From NCBI RefSeq assembly GCF_004348535.1, contig NZ_SMJX01000028.1:1-45892 (forward strand): a stretch of DNA of 45,892 nucleotides. Reading direction: 5' to 3'. This DNA is from Actinomadura sp. KC216. GTDB taxonomy: Bacteria; Actinomycetota; Actinomycetes; Streptosporangiales; Streptosporangiaceae. Shown in pieces: positions 6,266-13,782 of the stretch; within the stretch, counting starts at the first letter, position 1, and every line of letters begins with the position of its first letter. The position numbers and the translations under genes were made by a program. The notes beneath the pieces are model-generated. The model did not search any database and had not been told where the DNA came from. It saw nothing but the letters and a program-made list of their open reading frames with translations.

Positions 6266-7722
6266 CGCACTTTGATGAAGCCGAAAAAGGGCAGCGCCTT
6301 GGTGAGCAGGTAGTACTCGCCGTGCGGCTTCGGCCATTGCGTGACGTTGCGGCCCGATTCGGCATGGTAGTAGTTCGTGCAGCCCCCGTCGCTGGACGAG
6401 GTGTTCTTGCCGATCTGGCCGTCGACCCACCGCACCCACCGGTCGGTGGCCGACGGGCGGGTGTCGACGGCGCGGAACCGCTTGCGCCGCATCTCGGCGA
6501 CCGTCCGCGCCGCGACCTCGGCCTGCCGTTCGAGTTGTGCGATGACGGAGAACCCGCCGTTGGTGTTCGGGCCGTACAGCATGAAGAAGTTCGGGTATCC
6601 GGGGACGGTGATGCCCAGGAACGCCCTCGGGTCGTCCTTCCACGTGTCGTGAATGGACACGCCGCCGGTGCCGCGCACATCCAGCGACGCCAGGAACTTC
6701 GTCGTCTCGAAACCGGTGGCCATGATGAGGACGTCGATGTCATGCTCTACGCCCGTGGCGTCCACGATTCCGTTCGGCGTCACCCGCGTGACCGCGTGCG
6801 GGACGAGTTCGACGTTCGGCCGGTTCAGCGCCGGATAGAAACCGGTCGACAACACCGGGCGCTTGCACGCCCACGGATAGTCGGGCGTCAGCTGGGCGCG
6901 CAGCTTCGGGTCCTCCACCGTTTTCTCAAGGTACTCGTGGCACAGCCGCAGGATCTTCCGCTGCATTCTTCCGCGCGGATTGTATCCCTTGAACACCATC
7001 CGGAATTTCCAGAACATGAACAGCCGCCGGATCTTCTGGACGAACGGCAGCCGTCGGAAGATGGCCCGTTCGCGGGCGGTGAAGTCGCGTTCGCCCTTCG
7101 GCAGGACCCATCCCGGCTGCCGCTGGAAGACGTAGAGCTGACCCACCTTTCCGGCGATGGCGGGGACGACCTGGCTGGCGGTGGAGCCCGTCCCGACGAC
7201 CGCGACCCGCTTTCCGGTCAGGTCGTGCTCGTGCTCCCAGCGCGCGGTGTGGAACTTCGGGCCCTCGAAACGGTCCAGGCCCCGCCAGTCGGGGTAGCGG
7301 GGGCGGCTGAGCAGGCCGAGGCAGCTGATCACCACCTCGAACGGCTCGGCCGTGCCGTCCGCCAGGCGCACCTCGTAGCGTGCCGTTTCCTCGTCCCAGG
7401 TCGCCGATTCGACACGGACGCCGAAACGGCAGTGCCGCCGCACATCGAACCGATCGAGGACATGCTCGGCGTACCGCTGCAATTCTTCCTGTCCGGCGTG
7501 GGTGCGCGTCCAGTCATAGGTCAGGAAGGAGAAGGAATAGGCGTGGGACGCGATGTCGACCTCGCAGCCGGGATACCGGTTGTCCCACCAGGTGCCGCCC
7601 GGTCCTTCCGACTGCTCGAAGACGGTGAAGTCGAGCCCCTTCTTCTTGAGCTTCACCGCTGCGGCGATGCCGCCGAGTCCGCAGCCGATGATGGCTACCC
7701 TGGGCCCTCGCGTTCCACTCAC
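6262..7722 (-). CDS. Flavin-containing Baeyer-Villiger monooxygenase
   Basis: The enzyme has 486 residues; its GTG start overlaps the upstream TGA (GTGA). The first FAD-binding Rossmann motif GCGLGG is at 13-18. GGTWWDNRYPGCEVD at 42-56 is the conserved FAD-side segment. FEGPKFHTARW at 152-162 matches the type I Baeyer-Villiger fingerprint FxGxxxHxxxW, and the NADPH-binding GTGSTA is at 177-182. Near the end, FLGITVPGYPNFFMLYGPNTNGG is also typical. Family members insert an oxygen next to a ketone carbonyl, giving esters or lactones, with NADPH and FAD. Hydrolases for such products (SGNH, M20) are encoded in the same operon, supporting ketone oxidation followed by ester or amide cleavage. Confidence 0.93.
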   Translation of the reverse strand: MSGTRGPRVAIIGCGLGGIAAAVKLKKKGLDFTVFEQSEGPGGTWWDNRYPGCEVDIASHAYSFSFLTYDWTRTHAGQEELQRYAEHVLDRFDVRRHCRFGVRVESATWDEETARYEVRLADGTAEPFEVVISCLGLLSRPRYPDWRGLDRFEGPKFHTARWEHEHDLTGKRVAVVGTGSTASQVVPAIAGKVGQLYVFQRQPGWVLPKGERDFTARERAIFRRLPFVQKIRRLFMFWKFRMVFKGYNPRGRMQRKILRLCHEYLEKTVEDPKLRAQLTPDYPWACKRPVLSTGFYPALNRPNVELVPHAVTRVTPNGIVDATGVEHDIDVLIMATGFETTKFLASLDVRGTGGVSIHDTWKDDPRAFLGITVPGYPNFFMLYGPNTNGGFSVIAQLERQAEVAARTVAEMRRKRFRAVDTRPSATDRWVRWVDGQIGKNTSSSDGGCTNYYHAESGRNVTQWPKPHGEYYLLTKALPFFGFIKVR

Positions 7723-9005
7723 AGTGACATCAGTCTTTCCATTACTCGTACACCGAACCGGAGCGAGTCCACAGGGCAGCGTTCGTCCACGCCATGGAAC
7801 ATCGCCGGATAGTCGTAACCGGGAGGTAGGAGCATCGGCGTGAATCCGTACGTTTCCATACCGAGCGTGCGGAACCATTTGTTGTCCGTGCCGCCGCTGA
7901 ACACGAACGGCGCGACGGCGCAGCCAGGGCTTTCCCCGCGCAGCGCCTCGGTGAGAAGACCGAACCATTCGCCCTCGTGGTCGGAAAGGACGGCCGGGCT
8001 GCGCCGCAGCAGTGACACCTTCGTCCGGTCGCCGAGCCGGGACGCGAGGTGCTCGTCGACCTCCTCCTCGTGTCCTGGAACGAAACGGCAGTCGAACCGC
8101 GCCCACGCCTCGCCGGGGATGACGTTCTCCTTGTAACCGGCCCCGATCCTCGTCACGTTGACGGTGGTGCGGATCCCGGCGCCGAACATCGGGGCGAACG
8201 GCCCGGTCCGCGTCGCCAGGACGTCCGCGACGTCGGCGGGGTCGGTGACGGGACGTCCGGCGATCTCCGACGCCAGCACCCGCATCGGATCGATCACCGT
8301 GTACGGGCGCGCGGACGACACCAGCCGCAGCGTCGTCTCCGCGAGCCGCGGGATCGGGTTGTCGCGCGGGATCATGCTGCCGTGCCCGGCGACGCCTTCC
8401 TCCCGCACCTCGTACCAGCGCAGCCCCTTGTCGGCGACCGACACCGCGAACAGCGGCGGGCCGCCGGACGGGACGGGCACGTTGAACCCGCCGACCTCGC
8501 CGATCGCCGCCGCGCACCCCTCGAACAGGTCCGGATGCTCGGTCACCAGATGACCGGCGCCGAGCCGTCCGCCGGTCTCCTCGTCGGCGAGGAACGCCAG
8601 CACGAGGTCGCGGCGCGGCCTCCGGCCAGCGGTGAGCGTGCCGCGGGCCGCGGCGAGGGTCATCGCGACCGCGTTCTTCATGTCCACGGCGCCGCGGCCC
8701 CAGACGTGGCCGTCCGCGATGTCGCCGCTGTGGGGGTGCCGCGACCAGTCGGAGGCGTCGGCGGGGACGGTGTCGAGATGGCCCTGAATGAGGAGCGCGG
8801 GCGCGCCGGGGTCGGTTCCGGCGACCCGGGCGACGACGTTGGTGCGTCCCGGCTCCGCCTCGATGACCTGGGGTTCCAGGCCCATGTCGGACAGCAGTGC
8901 CGCGACGTACTCGGCGGCCTTCCGCTCGGTTCCGCCGGGATTCGTCGTGTCGAACCGGATGAGGTCGGAGCAGATCTCTTCGACCGGCGCGGGCTGGTCA
9001 GGCAT
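7719..9005 (-). CDS. M20 family metallohydrolase (ArgE/DapE-like), intact metal site
   Basis: This 428-residue enzyme is a zinc-dependent amide hydrolase of the ArgE/DapE/carboxypeptidase G2 fold. Metal ligands and catalytic residues are visible in order: GHLDT (His76, Asp78), GAVDMKN (Asp109, bridging), DEETGG (Glu142 as base, Glu143 as ligand) and the late MFHGVDE (last His). The small dimerisation domain lies between, at about 200-310. Such enzymes remove acyl, carbamoyl or succinyl groups from amino-acid-like substrates in the cytosol. It overlaps the preceding M20 gene by eight bases and the monooxygenase by four. Compared with its neighbour it has every expected residue. Confidence 0.93.
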   Translation of the reverse strand: MPDQPAPVEEICSDLIRFDTTNPGGTERKAAEYVAALLSDMGLEPQVIEAEPGRTNVVARVAGTDPGAPALLIQGHLDTVPADASDWSRHPHSGDIADGHVWGRGAVDMKNAVAMTLAAARGTLTAGRRPRRDLVLAFLADEETGGRLGAGHLVTEHPDLFEGCAAAIGEVGGFNVPVPSGGPPLFAVSVADKGLRWYEVREEGVAGHGSMIPRDNPIPRLAETTLRLVSSARPYTVIDPMRVLASEIAGRPVTDPADVADVLATRTGPFAPMFGAGIRTTVNVTRIGAGYKENVIPGEAWARFDCRFVPGHEEEVDEHLASRLGDRTKVSLLRRSPAVLSDHEGEWFGLLTEALRGESPGCAVAPFVFSGGTDNKWFRTLGMETYGFTPMLLPPGYDYPAMFHGVDERCPVDSLRFGVRVMERLMSL

Positions 9006-10218
9006 CGGTGCCGCCGAGCGTCAGCGCCGCGACGGCGTAGGTCCGGACGGCGGTGAGGTAGTCCTGGACCGCCACCCATTCGTCGTCCCAGTAGCAGTCC
9101 ATCGAGCCGGGGCCGTAGGTGACCGCCCTGATGCCCGACTCCCAGAAGATCGGCGTGTCCGGCCAGGCGGGATGCACGTCGTGGGCGGCGGCCTCGCCGG
9201 TGCTGCGGCGGTGCGCGGCGGCGATGTCGGCGAGGAGGGGTTCGCCGGGCGGCACCCGAAGGGAGCTGCGCGGGTTCTTCAGGCAGGTCGCCTCCAGTTC
9301 GACGTCCACCGGGAATTCGGCGAGGCGGTCGACGGCGCGTTCCACGGCGGCGCGCACGTCCCGCAGGACGTCGTCCTGTGTCTGCGCGGCGGGGAACCGG
9401 AAGTCGAACGTGATCTCGCAGCGTTCCGGGACGAGGTTGTGCGCCACCCCTCCGGAGATCTGCGCGGCGTTGCAGATCTTGACGTCGTCGAGCACCTCGC
9501 CGTCCGGGCCGGTGATCGGCATCGCGAGCACCTCGCGGACGATGTCCGCGGCCCGCGCCACGGCGTTCACGCCGATGTCGAGCGCGGTGGTGTGGGCCGC
9601 CCGGCCGCGCACGGTCACGGTGACGTACGCGATGCCGCGCTGGCCGGTCAGGACCCGCAGGCCGCTCGGCTCGCAATTGATCGCGTACGCGCCGCGCAGC
9701 CCGTCGCGGAGCGCCTGCCGGGTGCCCTCCCCGCCCTCGAAATGGTTGGGGACGGCGAGGACCACGATGTCGCGCGGCAACGGTATCCCGGCCCTGGCCA
9801 GCATCGCCGTCGCCATCGTCATCGCCGCGGTTCCGGCCTTCATGTCGGCGACGCCGACGCCGTAGATGCGGCCGCCGTCGATCTCGCCGCCGAACGGGTC
9901 CCGCCGCCACGACCGCGACGGCGGATACACCTCCATGTGGCCGTTGAAGATGAGCGCGTCTCCCGGATCGCCCGCGCCGGAGGCGCGGGCGAGGACGTTC
10001 GGCATGCCGTCCGTGCCCGAGCCCGGAAGCTCGACCGCGAGGCCCGCGTCGGCGAGCGGGGCGGCGAGATGCTCCGCCGCGGCCGTCAGCGCCGGTCCGT
10101 CGCCCCAGACGCTCGGGATACGGAGAAGATCGCGGAGGAACGCGACGAGTTCCGGTGCGTGCCGATCGATGAGGCCGAGCACGCGGGCCGCGTGATCGTC
10201 CGTCGCTACCGTTGCCAT
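8998..10218 (-). CDS. M20-family hydrolase homologue with an altered metal site
   Basis: The protein has 406 residues and a typical M20 layout: catalytic domain, dimerisation domain (about 195-310) and return to the catalytic domain. Kept features are GHMEV (His94; the usual Asp is Glu96), GVADMKAG (Asp125) and CEPSG (Glu183). The DEExGG segment, which normally supplies the general base and a zinc ligand, reads PNHFEGGEGT at 157-166, so both Glu appear to be lost. The C-terminal AHxxDE histidine site reads MDCYWDDE. Activity with one metal, a different reaction, or a regulatory role beside the intact M20 partner are all possible. It starts with ATG 19 bases after the SGNH gene. The family is certain, the catalysis is not. 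Confidence 0.85.
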   Translation of the reverse strand: MATVATDDHAARVLGLIDRHAPELVAFLRDLLRIPSVWGDGPALTAAAEHLAAPLADAGLAVELPGSGTDGMPNVLARASGAGDPGDALIFNGHMEVYPPSRSWRRDPFGGEIDGGRIYGVGVADMKAGTAAMTMATAMLARAGIPLPRDIVVLAVPNHFEGGEGTRQALRDGLRGAYAINCEPSGLRVLTGQRGIAYVTVTVRGRAAHTTALDIGVNAVARAADIVREVLAMPITGPDGEVLDDVKICNAAQISGGVAHNLVPERCEITFDFRFPAAQTQDDVLRDVRAAVERAVDRLAEFPVDVELEATCLKNPRSSLRVPPGEPLLADIAAAHRRSTGEAAAHDVHPAWPDTPIFWESGIRAVTYGPGSMDCYWDDEWVAVQDYLTAVRTYAVAALTLGGTDA

Positions 10219-10237
10219 GCCGTTCGCCCTTCGGTCG

Positions 10238-11407
10238 TCATCGTGGGCCTGTCTCCTGAGACGCGCCCCCCAGGCCCGGGGCGCCGCTCAGACCCGGCCA
10301 CAGGCCGGACGGGCCGAACACGTGCGCGTGGAAACGTTCGCCGATGCGGCGGTATCCGGCCGCGTTCGGGTGGAGGCCGTCGTAGAGGTCGCCGGTGTCG
10401 TCCGGGCCGAACAGCGCCCGCCCGTCGAGGTGGCGCAGGTGCGGGTCGTGTTCCGCGCGCGTCTCGGCGATCTCCTCGATCAGCGTCCGGATGCGGGTGA
10501 GGGTCAGGCCGGACGACGGGTCGCCCGTCGCGTGGTAGCGGCCGGTCTCGTCCTGGACGGTCGGCCCGGCGCGGTCCTCGGCGGTGGGGCAGCTGATCGG
10601 CGACACCACGAGCAGCGGCGTCCGCGGATGCCCGTCGCGGACCGTGTCGAGGAACCCGTGCAGCGCCGGGACGAAGGTCCGCTCCTTGAGCGAGTCGAGG
10701 TTCTGCACGTTGATGCCGATCTTGAGCGTGATGGCGTCGGCGGGCAGGTCCCGGATCGTCCGGGCGGCGAACGGGTCGAGATGGCAGTTCCCGGCGAACG
10801 CCAGCGACGTCAGGTCGAGCCCCGCCCGCCGCGCCACCCACGCCGGCCAGGCGCCGGTCGGGCTCCCCGCCTCCGCGCAGTGGCTGATCGAGCTGCCGTA
10901 GTGCACCCAGCGGCGTCCGGGGAGCTCGCCGGGAGCGACGATGCCGTCCGCGCGCAGTTCCCGGAGCTCCACGATCGCGGCCTGGGGCAGCCAGATCTCG
11001 ACGTCCTTCCAGGACGTGCCGAGCCCCTCGAACCGGATCGTCTCCGGCTTGCCCCGCTCGGTCTCGACCACCTGACCCGCGCGGACGACGCAGACGTCGC
11101 CGCCGCGCACCTCCTCGGTGATCACCCGGCGCCGGTTCGCGACCGCGTCGAACGCGACGGGGAAGAGCGGGAAGTAGGCGTTGCGGAACCGGGTGACGAA
11201 GACGTCCAGCTCGACGCTGTCCGCCTCGGTGCGGAACACGAGCCGCACCCCGGCGGGCCTCGGCACCATCAGCCGCAGGTAAGGGTCGGTGAGCTGCGGG
11301 CGGGTCCAGGCGGGCAGCCGCCGCGGGATCAGGCCGGTGGGCGTGCGCTCCACGTCGAGCGCGCCCGCGATGGTGACGGGGCCGTTCTCAAGGTCGATCA
11401 CCGGCAC
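10238..11407 (-). CDS. SGNH/GDSL-type hydrolase
   Basis: The protein has 389 residues. Residues about 1-160 form a beta-rich N-terminal domain (jelly-roll-like in related two-domain esterases), and the rest is an SGNH domain. Its blocks are clear: HYGSSIS at 169-175 (nucleophile in the GDSxS position, Ser173), AGNCH with Asn208, IGINVQN at 230-236 (Gly231 and Asn233) and YDGLHPNAAG at 342-351 (Asp343 and His346). These enzymes cleave esters. No signal peptide is present, so it acts in the cytosol. It follows the urocanate-hydratase-like gene by 44 bases and precedes the M20 pair, and may hydrolyse the ester made by the monooxygenase. The substrate is inference. Confidence 0.88.
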   Translation of the reverse strand: MPVIDLENGPVTIAGALDVERTPTGLIPRRLPAWTRPQLTDPYLRLMVPRPAGVRLVFRTEADSVELDVFVTRFRNAYFPLFPVAFDAVANRRRVITEEVRGGDVCVVRAGQVVETERGKPETIRFEGLGTSWKDVEIWLPQAAIVELRELRADGIVAPGELPGRRWVHYGSSISHCAEAGSPTGAWPAWVARRAGLDLTSLAFAGNCHLDPFAARTIRDLPADAITLKIGINVQNLDSLKERTFVPALHGFLDTVRDGHPRTPLLVVSPISCPTAEDRAGPTVQDETGRYHATGDPSSGLTLTRIRTLIEEIAETRAEHDPHLRHLDGRALFGPDDTGDLYDGLHPNAAGYRRIGERFHAHVFGPSGLWPGLSGAPGLGGASQETGPR

Positions 11408-11451
11408 GCGCTACTCCCTCCGGGTGGAGCGGGACCCGCGGCCCGCCCCGG

Positions 11452-13080
11452 TCACCCGAACCATCGCAGGCCGCTCGCGCGGACGGCGTCGGCCGCCGCC
11501 TCGTACCCGGCGTCCGCGTATCGCATGATGCCGATGCCGGTGTCGGCGGTGAGCGCCGCCGTGATCCGCTCGTCCGCGGCGGCGGTGCCGTCCGCCACGA
11601 GCGTGACCCCGGCGCTCTGCATGTAGCCCGCGTAACCGCCGCCGCCGGCGTGGATCGCCACGAGGTCGGCGCCCGAACCGGCCGTGAGCAGCGCGTTCAG
11701 CAGCGGCCAGTCGGACACGGCGTCCGAGCCGTCCGGCATGTTCTCCGTCTCGCGCAGCGGCTGCGCGACGCCGCCGGCGTCCAGGTGGTCGCGGGTGAAC
11801 GCGACCGGGCCGCGCAGCTCGCCGCCCCGCACGGCCTCGTTGACCAGCAGCGCGAGCCTCGCCCGCTCGCCGTGCGCCAGCCACGAGATGCGGGACGGCA
11901 GCCCGGCCTGCCGCACGTACTTCCGCGCGGTCGGGATCCACCGCTGGACGAGCGCGTTCCCGGGGAACTCCCGCACCACCATCGTGTCGATGAGGTCGAT
12001 GTCGGCCTGCTCGCCGGACGTCGCCACCCACCGGAACGGCCCGAGGCCCCGGCAGAACAGCGGCCTGATGTACCGCTCGATGAAGATCGGGATGCGGAAC
12101 GCGTCGACGCCGTTCTCCGCCGCCTGCGCCCGCAGGTTGTTGCCGTACTCGAACACGACGGCGCCCGCGTCCTGCCAGGCGAGCATGCACTCCACGTGCG
12201 TCGTGATGGAGTCGCGGGCGCGGCGGGCCAGCCCGTCCGGGTCGCGCTCGCGGAGGGCCGCGGTCTCGGCGGGCGTCATGCCGGACGGCACGTACCCGTA
12301 CATCAGGTCGTGCGCCGCCGTCTGGTCGGTGACGACATCCGGCACCAGGCCGCGTTCGCGCAGCTCGGGGAGCACGTCGGCGGCGTTGCCGAGCAGCCCG
12401 ACGGACGCGGCCGTCCGGGACGCGACCGCCTCCAGCGCCCATGCCACCGCCTCGTCGATCGACTCGGTGGCGCGTTGCAGGTAGCCGCCGGCGATCCGCT
12501 TCCCGATCCGTTCGGGATCGACCTCGACGCAGAGCGCGACGCCGCCCGCCATGACGGTCGCGAGCGGCTGCGCGCCGCCCATGCCGCCGAGCCCGGCGGT
12601 CACGACGAGCCGTCCGGCGAGGTCGCCGCCGAAATGCTCGTCGGCCACGGCGGTGAGCGTCTGGTACGTCCCCTGGACGATGCCCTGCGACCCGATGTAC
12701 TGCCAGTCGCCCGCCGTGTACCCGCCCCAGGCGATCAGGCCGCGCCGCTCCAGCTCGTAGAAGTGCTCGCTGGTCGCCCAGCGGCCGACCAGGTTGCTGT
12801 TGGCCATCACGACCAGCGGCGCCCGCGTCCCGGTCGGGAACACCCCGATCGGCTTGCCGGACTGGACGACGAGCGTCTCGTGCTCCTCCAGCGTCAGCAG
12901 CGCCTCGGTCACGAGCTTCAGGGCGGCGTGGTCGCGGGCGGCCTTCGCCAGGCCCGCGTACACGATGAGGTCGTCCGGACGTTCCGCGTGCGTGAGGGTG
13001 TTCTCCAGCATCCGCAGGAGCGTCTCCTGGCGCGGGCCCCGGCAGCGCAGTCCTCGGTGGGCGATGTCGGCGATCACCAT
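11452..13080 (-). CDS. Divergent urocanate hydratase family protein
   Basis: The protein has 542 residues. ATG at 13078-13080 is chosen because AAGGGG lies ten bases upstream. The NAD-binding loop [12 protein letters not shown] is at 163-174, and the family blocks DQTAAHD (252-258), RYIRPLFC (336-343) and DHLDAGGVAQPLRETE (431-446) are present. Several canonical positions differ. VYGGxGKAARNW is VYAGLAKAARDH, and the ARIC cysteine site is SRIS (Ser399). The SLHHGGG active-site loop is AIHAGGG, and the SxHSG loop is MQSAG. Urocanate hydratase adds water to urocanate using NAD as electrophile. This version probably acts on another heterocycle. No HutH or HutI is nearby. It is cotranscribed with PadR and the hydrolases downstream. 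Confidence 0.85.
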   Translation of the reverse strand: MVIADIAHRGLRCRGPRQETLLRMLENTLTHAERPDDLIVYAGLAKAARDHAALKLVTEALLTLEEHETLVVQSGKPIGVFPTGTRAPLVVMANSNLVGRWATSEHFYELERRGLIAWGGYTAGDWQYIGSQGIVQGTYQTLTAVADEHFGGDLAGRLVVTAGLGGMGGAQPLATVMAGGVALCVEVDPERIGKRIAGGYLQRATESIDEAVAWALEAVASRTAASVGLLGNAADVLPELRERGLVPDVVTDQTAAHDLMYGYVPSGMTPAETAALRERDPDGLARRARDSITTHVECMLAWQDAGAVVFEYGNNLRAQAAENGVDAFRIPIFIERYIRPLFCRGLGPFRWVATSGEQADIDLIDTMVVREFPGNALVQRWIPTARKYVRQAGLPSRISWLAHGERARLALLVNEAVRGGELRGPVAFTRDHLDAGGVAQPLRETENMPDGSDAVSDWPLLNALLTAGSGADLVAIHAGGGGYAGYMQSAGVTLVADGTAAADERITAALTADTGIGIMRYADAGYEAAADAVRASGLRWFG

Positions 13081-13120
13081 GTGCGTCCCCTTCTCGCCCG
13101 CTTCGGGCGCCGTGCGGTTC

Positions 13121-13708
13121 TCAGCCTGGGTGAGGCCCGTCGTGCCCACCCGGCAGGCGTGTGCGGGCCAGCGCGCCGCGCACGCCCGAGTCGCGGACGT
13201 CGTGCCAGAACGACAGGCACGCCTCTTCGATGCGGACGCCGAGGACGAGCGGCGCCACCCGCTTCTCCAGGTCGGGGACGTCGATCAGGCGTTCCAGCAT
13301 CTTCTGGAACTCCTCCAGCCGGCCCTGGTGGTAGCGGACCTGCGCCTCGGCGAGCCGTTCCGCCGTCCCCTCGTCGCCGAGCTCGCTGAAGAAGAGCTTC
13401 AGCTCGGCCTCGTTGCGGACCTGGAAGACCTCGGTGCCGGGGTCGCGGAGCCATTCCCGCAGTGCCTCGCGGCCCGCCGGCGTCAGCGAGTACGTCCGGC
13501 GGCGGCGTCCCTCGGTCTCGGCGGACTCCGCCAGCAGCCCGGCCTCGGCCAGCCGCCGCGGCTCCACGTACAGCTGGCTGTGCGGGAACGGCCAGAAGTA
13601 CCCGACCGAGCGCTCGACGGCCCGCTTGAGCTGGTAGGACGAGCTGGGCCCGCGCAGGCCGATCAGCCCCAGCACGAGGTAGGAGCTGGACGAGAGGTTG
13701 ATCGCCAT
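13121..13708 (-). CDS. PadR family transcriptional regulator
   Basis: The protein has 195 residues. The N-terminal winged helix (about 5-85) has SSYLVLGLIGLRGPSSSYQLKRAVERSVGYFWPFPHSQLYVEPRRLAEAGLL and the wing RRRRTYSLTPAGREALREWL. The C-terminal part is the helical, coiled-coil-rich dimer domain of the Vir-like subgroup (Phe-rich, LEEFQKMLERL). This is the classic PadR plan, which represses phenolic or multidrug genes until a ligand binds. It is the first gene of the operon running to 5579. A palindrome sits between its -35 and -10 regions, pointing to autoregulation, and a 17/19 match lies before the gene at 28735. The start is ATG with no ribosome binding site; the mRNA looks leaderless. 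Confidence 0.9.
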   Translation of the reverse strand: MAINLSSSSYLVLGLIGLRGPSSSYQLKRAVERSVGYFWPFPHSQLYVEPRRLAEAGLLAESAETEGRRRRTYSLTPAGREALREWLRDPGTEVFQVRNEAELKLFFSELGDEGTAERLAEAQVRYHQGRLEEFQKMLERLIDVPDLEKRVAPLVLGVRIEEACLSFWHDVRDSGVRGALARTRLPGGHDGPHPG

Positions 13709-13715
13709 GTTGTGA

Positions 13716-13739
13716 ACTGTACCATCTATTCTGGACGGT
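13716..13739 (-). promoter_or_regulatory. PadR promoter (-10 TACAGT) with operator copy A
   Basis: On the minus strand TACAGT (13716-13721) lies seven bases before the ATG, giving a leaderless start. A GATGAC-like -35 lies about 16 bases further upstream. Between them is the imperfect palindrome ACCATCTATTCTGGACGGT (13721-13739, plus strand), of form ACCnTCnAnnnTnGAnGGT. A second copy with 17 of 19 identical bases is at 28775-28793. A repressor bound here would block RNA polymerase. Confidence 0.65.
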
Positions 13740-13782
13740 CATCAGGCACGGCTCCTCTCACCGTCGGACGTACGGGTTCCTG

